A stretch of DNA of 64,000 nt from Isoetes taiwanensis. Lineage: Eukaryota; Streptophyta; Lycopodiopsida; Isoetales; Isoetaceae. This document shows positions 33,576 to 43,156 of the stretch, in pieces (the first letter of the stretch is position 1; each line of letters opens with the position of its first letter). The stretch lies in NCBI GenBank assembly GCA_021234155.1, contig JAJEKV010000027.1:11606716-11670715 (forward strand). Reading direction: 5' to 3'. The translations under genes and the position numbers were made by a program. The notes beneath the pieces are model-generated. The model saw only the letters and a list, made by a program, of their open reading frames with translations, was not told where the DNA came from and did no database searches.

Positions 33576-33665
33576 CTTTGGTGAATTGCACGCCATCCGC
33601 TGGAGAAGTAGCCGCCCAAGAATGTGGGAGAACGAAAACTTAGCCAGCTCGCTTCAAGAGAGTAT
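33576..33665 (-). other. Putative leader exon of the leftward gene
   Basis: On the minus strand a donor ACCAAAG followed by gtaaattt sits at 33,576. The exon would start near 33,665 just outside the promoter repeats. The intron it opens contains the hairpin and palindromes. Splicing is inferred from sequence only. Confidence 0.35.
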
Positions 33666-33689
33666 TTCAAAGTTCAATTCTCTAACTAA

Positions 33690-33935
33690 ACTTTGATTGG
33701 GCGGGTGGGCCCGTAATATATATTCAAATTCAAATTCGGGGGGGACGGGCCCGGATTTCAAATCCAAATTGTGGCGGGCGGGCCCGTGATTTGAAATTCA
33801 AATTGGGGCGGGGCCGTATTCTTTAATTCAAATTAGGTAAGGGGCCCGTATTTTTAAATTCAAATTAGGTGGCGGGCCCGTATTTTAAATTCAAATTAGC
33901 AAGGGGCCGTATTTCTAAATTCAAATTAGGGAAGC
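33690..33935. promoter_or_regulatory. Tandem GGGCCC/AAATTCAAATT repeats, bidirectional promoter
   Basis: Six or seven units of about 35-40 bp combine GGCGGGCCCGTATT with TTAAATTCAAATTAGG. They lie between the two divergent leader exons and about 60 bp upstream of the rightward TATA box, where enhancer-like repeats would be expected. Confidence 0.55.
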
Positions 33936-33996
33936 TGCGGCGGGCATTTAATGTTTCCGTCATTTAAAGTCTCTTTTTATTGTTATTTCTTTTGGT

Positions 33997-34007
33997 CTAT
34001 ATATAGT
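33997..34007 (+). promoter_or_regulatory. TATA box of the rightward gene
   Basis: TCTATATATAG, about 25-30 bp before the start of a plausible leader exon. Confidence 0.5.
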
Positions 34008-34029
34008 TCAAACGGTCTATTTTTAAGAC

Positions 34030-34291
34030 ACTTCATTTGCATGGCTGCCACTTGTCATTCAACTGTTCAATCTCATCACCCATTCCTAACCGCTTGCTCA
34101 TTCATTTGAGATTCTTGTTTGCTGCCTATCGACTTGAGAGTGATTGCGCCTTAAGCCTATCGACTTGAGAGATTGATTCACGCGGTCTATCGTCGTTTGT
34201 GATTGCCCGGTTTCGATTCTTCTAAGCGCCGACCACGAGCTTCCGTGCCCCACTGGGTTTCATGGAAAACGACCCTTGAAGGAAGGAAAAG
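34030..34291 (+). other. Putative leader exon of the rightward gene
   Basis: This sequence has no long ORF and contains a doubled CCTATCGACTTGAGAG. It ends with the donor GAAAAG followed by gtagtg at 34,291. The matching acceptor ATACAG at 35,316-35,321 has a TACTAAT branch-point-like motif 30 bases upstream. The intron would hold the tandem palindrome array. Confidence 0.4.
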
Positions 34292-34559
34292 GTAGTGCTT
34301 TTATGTTTAAGTTTAGTTTATTATATTCTCGCATTTGATCCGACCAATCGGCCATAAGCGATCCACCCTAAATGAAATTCTCGGCTATCCTACATCCATC
34401 GGTTTTGGTTTCTATGCTTGTAAACCTTAAGGCCTTGAGGCACGGCCTCTTGGTTGTGACTTAGTACATCGGAGTCGCGTGTCCTCTGCACCAAATAACC
34501 CTCTACATCCACACACCCTCTGCTTCCATGCTTATAAACCTACTCTGGGTGTCTCCAAA

Positions 34560-35240
34560 CCGGTCTGGCCGGTCTGGCGGGTCTGTGCTTGCTAACCTCC
34601 TCTGGTCTGGCAAATTGGGCGGGCGCCCAATTTGTCTCCTCATGCCTCTGTTGCTCCATCCAAACCTCCTCTGGGGTGCCAAATCGGACAAGCCCAATTT
34701 GGAACCCTCAACCATCTGTGCTTGCTAACCTCCTGCACGCAAATTGGGTGGGCAATTTGTCTTCTCTTACCTCTCGTTCCTCCGACCAATCCTCCCTAGG
34801 GTGCCAAATTGGTAGGGGACCCCCCCCCATCCTGCTTGCTAACCTCCTCTGCTCTGGCAAATTGGGCGGGCGCCCAATTTGTCTTCTCTTGCCTCTGTTC
34901 CTCCAGCCAATCCTCCCCTAGGGTGCCAAATTGGGCGGGCGCCCAATTTGGGACCCTCTGGCCCATCTGTGCTTGCTAACCTCCTCTGCTCTGGCAAATT
35001 GGGCGGGCGCCCAATTTGTCTTCTCTTGCCTCTGTTCCTCCGGCCAATCCTCCCTAGGGTGCCAAATTGGTGGCCCAATTTGGGACCCTCAACCCGTCTG
35101 CTTTACTAACCTCCTGCGCTCGCAGCAATTGGGCGGGCGCCCAATTTGTCTCCTCTTGCCTCTTCCTTCGTCCAACCCTCCCCTGGGGTGCCAAATTGGG
35201 CGGGCGCCCAATTTGACACCCTCTTGCCTCTGTTCTTGCC
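34560..35240 (+). repeat. Tandem repeat of about 130 bp with two palindromes per unit
   Basis: About five units contain TGCTTGCTAACCTCCTCTG, a palindrome, TCTTCTCTTGCCTCTGTTCC, a second palindrome next to CTAGGGTGCC, and GGGACCCTC. Well-formed palindromes lie at about 34,612, 34,859, 34,928, 34,996, 35,127 and 35,190; others are degenerate. The array sits in the putative leader intron of the rightward gene. Confidence 0.9.
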
Positions 35241-35321
35241 TTTAAAACCCCTCTGTTCTCCCCTACCTTGTTTCAATGCTTGCATAAACTACTAATGGGA
35301 TTAATGAATGATGTTATACAG

Positions 35322-35337
35322 CACCCATGGCCAGAAC
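35322..35337 (+). CDS. Start of the rightward gene, H3-tail-like (left piece)
   Basis: After the acceptor at 35,321 the exon reads CACCCATGGCCAGAAC, giving M-A-R-T with a good start context. The frame is cut by the hAT-like element at 35,338 and resumes at 50,005. Removing the insertion and one target copy gives MARTKQTA, identical to the first eight codons of histone H3. Confidence 0.55.
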
Positions 35338-35670
35338 CAGGGATAGGTTCAATACGTTGTACGTTTTATACGGAATACGTATGAATTGTATGATACGGCA
35401 CATATTTGCCGTATAAAACGTAAAAAATACGGCAAAAAAAAATTCCGGCGTCGGAAGATTTTCGCGTACGCGAAACCTTCTAATTCGCGTACGCGAAAGT
35501 TTTTTCGCGTACGCGAAATAGTAAAAACCGCGTACGCGAAAAAAAAAAAAAATTTTTTTTTTTTTTTTTTTTCGCGTAGAGCGTCTGTAAACCTTCTATT
35601 TTATGTCTGTGAAAAAAATTTCGCCAGTACGCTGAAAAGGTTTTCAGCGTCGCCGAATTTGAATTTCAAT
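35338..35670 (+). repeat. Left terminal inverted repeat
   Basis: It contains ATACGGAATACGTAT, several CGCGTACGCGAA units, and an A-run followed by a T-run at about 35,538-35,571. Its reverse complement aligns to 49,690-49,996 with shared CAGCGTC, GAATTTGAATTTCAA and A/T-run landmarks. Confidence 0.7.
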
Positions 35671-35679
35671 TTTTTTTTT

Positions 35680-37682
35680 TTTTTTTTAATTATGACCCCC
35701 TGACCCAAGTGATTAGGCGTGTGGTAAAGAAAATTGCATATAGCTTCACTAAACCGCGCACAATATGATATATTGCAGATTGCAGATGCATTTGTGCTAG
35801 GCATGCAATTTTTATGCCAAAGAGAAATATTTGCTTATAGAGCATTCGTGGTAACCATGTAATGTTTATTTTTCTTAAAAAAGTGGGAAGAAAATGATGC
35901 ATGGCATGTTTGCCATGTGTCATTATAAAATAACATTACTTTGCATGCATTGAATTTTTGTTTGTGCTCATTCTAAAGTGCATGAAGGAATGAAGCGTCT
36001 TGCCCAAAGAGCACAAAGGTACGCTCTACTCCACATTAACGTTTATGACATGCAAATAACAAGAGGCAACACTTAGGGTTTGCTGCCTTTTTGGCAAAAA
36101 GAAAAACCCTAGCATTTAGGGTTTATCATATTCGGAGAATGAGACGGCACCCCACTCTTTATGCAGACCATTGATTTCCCTTCTTTGAGCTCACAAATAG
36201 GATGGCCGATTTTCTGTGGAAGACATTGATTTCAGTCGGTCCATCTTTGGCATCTCTAATCTGAGAGGTGTAGTTTCTGAAATGGGTGATGCAAAAACGG
36301 CAATGGCCAAAGGCAAAATGCTATTGATGGACACAACATGAATGCAAGCAAGAAGGGCAATGCTGTTGCAAAAGCAGTTAAGCCATGCACAATACAATAA
36401 GGATAATGTTAGCGATCTCATAGTCCCAGAGGCATGCCAAGAAGATTCTTTCAACTCTGATCGACAAGACAATCAGGTATCTAGGTTTTTTATTGAAAGA
36501 GAATTATAACACGGATAGCAGAATGCAAAGCTTAAAACCTTGATAAGACGATATTATGTGCTCGTTATTTGTTTATCTTCACAGGGCATTTTGAAAAACC
36601 TTTGCTATATTTTTCCATATCAGCTTTCTTTACATCTCTTAGAAAGCAACATCATAAAAGTTTGGCATATTTAAATGCTAAAAGCTCTGGTTAAAACATA
36701 TGGAGGGAGGATTTTTCCATCTTTTGCATAATAGATGTTTGGGAAACACTTGCAAACGTCTCCCTATCCTTATGATAACAGACCAACTTAGAGAATGCTT
36801 ATTTTTTAACTGCTACACCACAAGTTGTGCTTTCTTGGCAGTCTATTAACCGACATATATTTGGTGAAACTAACAGTGGTGATATATTTTTATGCATTGG
36901 GGCACTCTGTACCTTTTAGACTACTGTATATAAATGAAATTACATATATTGTTCCTTCCATTCTCTATGCTTTTCTAACTAACAGGGCAAAAGGTTACAA
37001 AGGCTGATCGGTTATAAACCGAGAGGCTCCATTGTACCTTTTGGCCCTTCAATCATTACCATTTTACATGCTAATGTTTTGATGATTGGCTGCAGGTACC
37101 GGACCTCTCCTGTCTTTGTTGCTCTTTTGTTCTAGTTTGCTGGATTTGCTGGAATTTGGAAGCGAAATAAAAAGTTTTATCAAATGGTGACTGACACCAT
37201 CTACTCGAACTGGATTTCTTCTTCTGCACATGTTCTATGTCATCCTTATATGCTTTTAAGCATACAGGTTGTGTTTTCTATTATAATACTTTCAATGTGC
37301 ATGCTATATGTTGAAAGTGCAGAAAGCAAAATATTAGCATCAGGGATATGTTCATGTGGCTATAAATGCTAACGAATAGGATTATCTTGACTTATGTTTT
37401 TTAAGAAAAACGTGCATGCAAGCTTGTATGCAAGCCATCCAGTTTAATATTGTTCTTGTTGATGACATTGGCATAAAAAAGACTTATGAAAGTTGAATGA
37501 GAAATGGCATAGTATGGCTTGTATTGGTCATGTAATTTTCAATTCAGAAGGTCTAGAGGCTAAAGGACAATAAGTACCAGGCAATTCTTACGTAAGTTCG
37601 AATCTGGGTTGATAATACAATCCTTGGGATTGACCGAGGATTGATGTCAGACCTAGGATTCTAGGTTTGGCCGGTTTTTTTT
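35680..37682 (+). repeat. Companion element, left direct repeat
   Basis: It contains telo-box-like AAAACCCTAGCATTTAGGGT at about 36,105, an exon ending DRQDNQ before gtatct at 36,476, and the structured block near 36,985-37,045. Confidence 0.85.
36190..36476 (+). pseudogene. Companion exon 1 (in the direct repeat)
   Basis: Frame EDIDFSRSIFGISN...SDLIVPEACQEDSFN ends at CAG followed by gtatct, in phase 0. It parallels the exon in the larger element. One in-frame stop and indels relative to the copy at 39,040-39,325 show decay. Confidence 0.45.
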
Positions 37683-37798
37683 AGACACTTCAACTCCTTG
37701 GTATAACCAGGGTTGCTTACGTCCTTTAGCCTCAGCCTTGTAACGAAATAAGTAACAAAAGATTGCATGATACTCACATTGATCTGACATTGTTTCAG

Positions 37799-38020
37799 GA
37801 TAAAAACAAATACATTGGAGAATTGGACTTTGAGATGTCCCTACATGAAATACTGAGCTATAACTGTTTTAATGTAAGCTGCTGGCAAGATGGAATACCC
37901 CAAGATAGATGTACAGAAGAGAAGGACTTTGGGCCATTTCTCTACAGTACAAAGGGAGTGCCAGGTCAAATCAAAAAAGGATTTGTTGGACATGGACACA
38001 CCATCAATTTTGATTGTTAA
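37799..38020 (+). CDS. Companion exon 2, unknown protein
   Basis: After acceptor TTTCAG at 37,798 the frame reads DKNKYIGELDFEMSLHEILS and ends GHTINFDC before a stop. Joined to exon 1 in phase 0 it continues an acidic stretch. No family is recognised, and the protein does not resemble the ORF1 of the larger element. Confidence 0.4.
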   Translation, partial: DKNKYIGELDFEMSLHEILSYNCFNVSCWQDGIPQDRCTEEKDFGPFLYSTKGVPGQIKKGFVGHGHTINFDC

Positions 38021-38424
38021 AAGGTATGCAATCTCAAATGTACAAATTCATGTCATTAAACGCTGATTAGATGTGCAAAGTATATGAGAATACCTTTATG
38101 AAATACACCAGATAGATATCTGGAAAAAATAAAGAGGTCATGACCTCATATGCCATTCGGCCACAAAATAAAAAATAAAAAGCTATTTATATGGCTCCCA
38201 TTCCATGGCCTGTCACTGTCACTGGTGAAGGATATGATAGATATCATCAACAAATTTGCTGTTGTACAGAAAAATGCAGAATACTGTTATACATACAAAG
38301 GAATGATATCTGAAGGCTCAAATATGATCTACATCTCATACAAATAATCAGCAGCCAGTCATGAAACGGTATGTCTTGAACTTGGTCATCTCATTTGTTT
38401 AATTCAATAGGGAATAAAGATTCA

Positions 38425-38530
38425 CAATAGGGTTGGGTTCGACCTCTGCTGTACAGTAGGGGTCAGCCCTCCCCTACGTTACAGACCCCTTAAAGAAAGT
38501 GGTCAACCCAGTCCTACGGATGGAGGTAGG
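38425..38530 (+). other. Structured 3' block of the companion element
   Basis: A hairpin GACCTCTGCTGTACAGTAGG continuing to GGTC is followed by AGCCCTCCCC and GTTACAG, then GGAGGTAGG just before the right repeat. The same order of motifs precedes the right repeat of the larger element at 47,129-47,234. Confidence 0.6.
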
Positions 38531-40530
38531 TTTTTTTTAATTATGACCCCCTGACCCAAGTGATTAGGCTTGTGGTAAAGAAAATTGCATATAGCTTCAC
38601 TAAACCGCGCACAATATGATATATTGCAGATTGCAGATGCATTTGTGCTAGGCATGCAATTTTTATGCCAAAGAGAAATATTTGCTTATAGAGCATTCGT
38701 GGTAACCATGTAATGTTTATTTTTCTTAAAAAAGTGGGAAGAAAATGATGCATGGCATGTTTGCCATGTGTCATTATAAAATAACATTACTTTGCATGCA
38801 TTGAATTTTTGTTTGTGCTCATTCTAAAGTGCATGAAGGAATGAAGCGTCTTGCCCAAAGAGCACAAAGGTACGCTCTACTCCACATTAACGTTTATGAC
38901 ATGCAAATAACAAGAGGCAACACTTAGGGTTTGCTGCCTTTTTGGCAAAAAAAAAACCCTAGCATTTAGGGTTTATCATATTCTGAGAATGAGACGGCCC
39001 CACTCTTTATGCGGACCATTGATTTCCCTTCTTTGAGCTCACAAATAGGATGGCCGATTTTCGTGGAAGACATTGATTTCGGTCGGTCCATCTTTGGCAT
39101 CTCTAATCGAGAGGTGTAGTTTCACGAAATGGGTGATGCAAAACGGCAATGGCCAAAGGCAAAATGCTATTGATGGACACAACATGAATGCAAGCAAGAA
39201 GGGCAATCTTTGTTGCAAAAAGCGATTAAGCCATGCACAATACAATAAGGATAATGTTAGCGATCTCATAGTCCCAGAGGCATGCCAAGAAGATTCTTTC
39301 AACTCTGATCGACAAGACAATCAGGTATCTAGGTTTTTTATTGAAAGAGAATTATAACACGGATAGCAGAATGCAAAGCTTAAAACCTTGATAAGACGAT
39401 ATTATGTGCTCGTTATTTGTTTATCTTCACAGGGCATTTTGAAAAACCTTTGCTATATTTTTCCATATCAGCTTTCTTTACATCTCTTAGAAAGCAACAT
39501 CATAAAAGTTTGGCATATTTAAATGCTAAAAGCTCTGGTTAAAACATATGGAGGGAGGATTTTTCCATCTTTTGCATAATAGATGTTTGGGAAACACTTG
39601 CAAACGTCTCCCTATCCTTATGATAACAGACCAACTTAGAGAATGCTTATTTTTTAACTGCTACACCACAAGTTGTGCTTTCTTGGCAGTCTATTAACCG
39701 ACATATATTTGGTGAAACTAACAGTGGTGATATATTTTTATGCATTGGGGCACTCTGTACCTTTTAGACTACTGTATATAAATGAAATTACATATATTGT
39801 TCCTTCCATTCTCTATGCTTTTCTAACTAACAGGGCAAAAGGTTACAAAGGCTGATCGGTTATAAACCGAGAGGCTCCATTGTACCTTTTGGCCCTTCAA
39901 TCATTACCATTTTACATGCTAATGTTTTGATGATTGGCTGCAGGTACCGGACCTCTCCTGTCTTTGTTGCTCTTTTGTTCTAGTTTGCTGGATTTGCTGG
40001 AATTTGGAAGCGAAATAAAAAGTTTTATCAAATGGTGACTGACACCATCTACTCGAACTGGATTTCTTCTTCTGCACATGTTCTATGTCATCCTTATATG
40101 CTTTTAAGCATACAGGTTGTGTTTTCTATTATAATACTTTCAATGTGCATGCTATATGTTGAAAGTGCAGAAAGCAAAATATTAGCATCAGGGATATGTT
40201 CATGTGGCTATAAATGCTAACGAATAGGATTATCTTGACTTATGTTTTTTAAGAAAAACGTGCATGCAAGCTTGTATGCAAGCCATCCAGTTTAATATTG
40301 TTCTTGTTGATGACATTGGCATAAAAAAGACTTATGAAAGTTGAATGAGAAATGGCATAGTATGGCTTGTATTGGTCATGTAATTTTCAATTCAGAAGGT
40401 CTAGAGGCTAAAGGACAATAAGTACCAGGCAATTCTTACGTAAGTTCGAATCTGGGTTGATAATACAATCCTTGGGATTGACCGAGGATTGATGTCAGAC
40501 CTAGGATTCTAGGTTTGGCCGGGTTTTTTT
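38531..40530 (+). repeat. Companion element, right direct repeat
   Basis: Nearly identical to 35,680-37,682 with small indels. Its T-run end merges with the start of the next element. Confidence 0.85.
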
Positions 40531-40947
40531 TTTTTTTTTATAAGTTGTGACACATGCAACACATTAATTTAATTTAACTTGTTTTCATATGCATAGGGCT
40601 ATGGTAGAGCAGTGATAATGATAACATTTGTTATGGGAAGGTTTAATGGTAACCTAGTAATGGGCACTAGGGAATAACATAAAGAAATAGCTAACATGGA
40701 GATCAACAGGTTTAATATGGAAATACTTAATCTAGATATGACATATTCAAACCATTACTCTAATGGTTTGGTCATATTAGTCAAGGTGCTAACCACCAGT
40801 ATTTATTATTATTTACTTTTTACCTAAGATCCCAGTGTTAGTGCAGTGGAACTTAGGCAGGACTGGCAGCGCTCTAGGGTAGTCTGGCAGCTCCCACGAA
40901 TGAATTAAGGAATATCTAAGGATTTTTGGAAATTCGTACCCGAAAGA

Positions 40948-41254
40948 ATGGGCTACGATTCAGATGGTTGTGAGACCTCCGGATCAGAGGAGGAAAAACT
41001 TAACAGAGAAGTGTATAGGCGCGAGTTCGAAGAGTTTGTGCTTGATAACAATTCTGATAACGATTCAGGGTGCTTCATGGAGAACCGCAATAGTAGAGGA
41101 GGCCTTGGGCAGAAAAGAAACTCATACAGCCGTGATGAGTACTTGGCTAATCAAAGGGGGAACAAACAATATGGTAACAGACGCCAAGATGAATATGGAC
41201 CTCCACAAAACGTTAATGATACACAGGAGTTGGAAGATGATCCGGATTCTTATC
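40948..41254 (+). CDS. Exon 1 of the RT element (in the left repeat)
   Basis: An acidic, low-complexity frame of about 102 codons begins MGYDSDGCETSGSEEEKLN and ends DDPDSY. In the right-hand repeat the same exon ends TATCAG followed by gttttt, a donor in phase 0. In this copy two bases (AG) are missing at the junction, damaging the donor. It would splice to the acceptor at 43,156 (DSYQ to DYQDDEEDF) or to the one at 45,012. Function is unknown; a disordered N-terminal extension is likely. Confidence 0.5.
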
Positions 41255-41947
41255 GTTTTTTCAGTATAACAGTAACCGCTCGATAGTATTTTTACATTCT
41301 AGTGAGATGATAGATTCTAAGTCAATTTATGGGCTTATACACAAGAAAATATGTAGATCTCTGCTAACCCTACAAGATAAAGTGATGTAGCGAAATATTT
41401 CTCTTAATGATGCTTGATTAATAGAAGACAATAAGCTCATCTTTTAATATTAACAAGTAGCTAAGTAATAGATATGAAGGAAATGTGAAATAACCCTGAG
41501 TTTTGAGAATAGGTAAGGCTGGTTCATAAGTATAAAATGGTATATGGTGGCTGAAGCATCAACTTACAGGCCAGGTTTTGGATGATTTAATATAATTTTT
41601 CATTTCATATGAAAGGGTTTATGTAGATATGAAGCAGGTTTGTTAAGTCTTCTCAGTATTTTTAAACAAGCCATGTGGTTCACAGCTTGTGTTGTCACTA
41701 ACCTGGCCTTCCTTTTCTGATCTATTTTCCTCTAGCATAGGACAGGGAACTAGTCTATGCTTAGTTGAAAAAACTTATATTAATACAGATTCTTATTGTC
41801 TTATATATCTGTATTGATTCTGGTGCTATGACATTCGTCCAGCACACTGTAATCTTAATGGGAATGGTATAAATCTAATGCATACTGCCTCATGTTCATG
41901 TTTAATTTATTAAATACTCCTGAGACCATTTAGCTTAGACTAACTAA

Positions 41948-42060
41948 TTGGGCAAAGGGCACAATGGGTGATCAGCGAAGAGCTGAAAATCCCAATGTAC
42001 CTTTTGGCCCTTGCTTTGATACCCTTATCAGGCTAACAAAGTATTGATTGGCTGCAGGTA
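41948..42060 (+). ncRNA. Conserved structured RNA block
   Basis: GGGCAAAGG pairs with CCTTTTGGCCC, then TGGG with CCCA, and a terminal CAGC-GAAGA-GCTG stem. It is followed by ATTGATTGGCTGCAGGTAC. The companion element has the same layout with stem CGGTT-ATA-AACCG. Copies lie near 36,985, 39,833 and 48,655. Function unknown; it does not have a hammerhead core. Confidence 0.55.
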
Positions 42061-43156
42061 CGGGATTTTCTTCCCATTGTTCTCTTTTGCTTTGTTTGTT
42101 GGTGTTGGCTTTTTGGAGGATGGAGTCTTTGAAGAAGGATGCTGCAAAGTGATTCTGGACGACCTGATTGCTACCATTTCGGATTGAGTGCTTGAAAATC
42201 AGATATTTCTCAAAGTTTCATAAGGATACAGTAAACTGGTTTTCGTTATGATTTTGTAGTATGGTGATGCATAACTATTTTGGCATTAGACATCACATTA
42301 TAGTATTAATAGCAGGCAGTATTGACGATCTATGGCATAATAGATACTTGGTTTTTGGCAGACCCTGGTCTGTATACTTACACCAATCATAATAATTCAT
42401 AGAAGCTCTGATACAATATATTTGGAACTTGAAAATATATCGGATAGGTTACAAAGTTTATTTTTGTAAAGATGTCCTCTTGCTTTCATGCATATCTTAT
42501 TTTGTCCAAAGTAATGGTAGGATACAGGTTCTGTTGTGTAAGGCAGATGTTGTAGATTGTCATTAAGAATCAAACATAGTATGATACTGTTAAAAGGTTA
42601 ATGATAATGTCACGAACATTGGTTATATTTGGTTCTAAGCTTGAGATGACATTTGAACCCAATTAGTCTAGAAATGGCTGAGACATGGATGACTTATTAA
42701 AAGCTATAACTAATGATGCCCATTGACCAATAATAGGAGGTAGACAAGAATGTAATGGGATAATAGAACACGGATACTTAGAGTCTATGGATATATACAT
42801 AGCAATAGCATATGATTGAGTAATGGTGTCAAGTATTTACTGATGGTAATGGGTAATATGATACTGAACTAGAGGTGCTCAGTCTAGTTTCAGGGTGATA
42901 ATACTGCCAAGGGATTGACCGAGGCAGATGTCTGGTCTAGGCTTACTAGTTCAGACTGGGTTTTTTTTAGACACTTCACCACACTGGAGATATCTGGTGT
43001 TGTCTGTTACCTGTTTTCTAGTTGTTTGAGCATCCTAGTTTTCTAATACTGAATTTTAGAGGGCTCCAGCTTGCTGAGTGTTTAAATAGGTCGTTATGTA
43101 GACCTACATAAATACCAATATCATTATTCACGTATACCTTTGGACAATCATTGCAG

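Larger units (their letters stand above)
35680..40530 (+). mobile_element. Short retroelement with 2-kb direct repeats (companion)
   Basis: Two 2.0 kb direct repeats (35,680-37,682 and 38,531-40,530) flank 850 bp. The repeats begin and end in T-runs (TTTTTTTAATTATGACC... GGCCGGTTTTTTTT), lack TG...CA ends, and share architecture with the RT-encoding element at 40,530-49,680. It has no RT and is probably mobilised by a relative, which is inference. Confidence 0.75.
40530..42968 (+). repeat. RT element, left direct repeat
   Basis: Starts TTTTTTTATAAGTTGTGACA and ends CTAGTTCAGACTGGGTTTTT. It contains exon 1 (40,948-41,254) and the structured block near 41,948-42,060. It differs from the right copy by a few indels. 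Confidence 0.9.

Noticed and set aside
33028-35211. ORFs with KLGARPI or NWAGAQF repeats as proteins
   Set aside because: They are simply translations of the palindrome family in intron and spacer DNA.
34560-35240. CRISPR-like array
   Set aside because: Repeats are palindromes inside a degenerate tandem repeat of about 130 bp with similar spacers, in a plant-type genome with splice sites and no cas genes.
36985-37045. Hammerhead ribozyme, as known in Penelope-like elements
   Set aside because: CTGAT is present but the CUGANGA and GAAA core residues do not line up around the stem.
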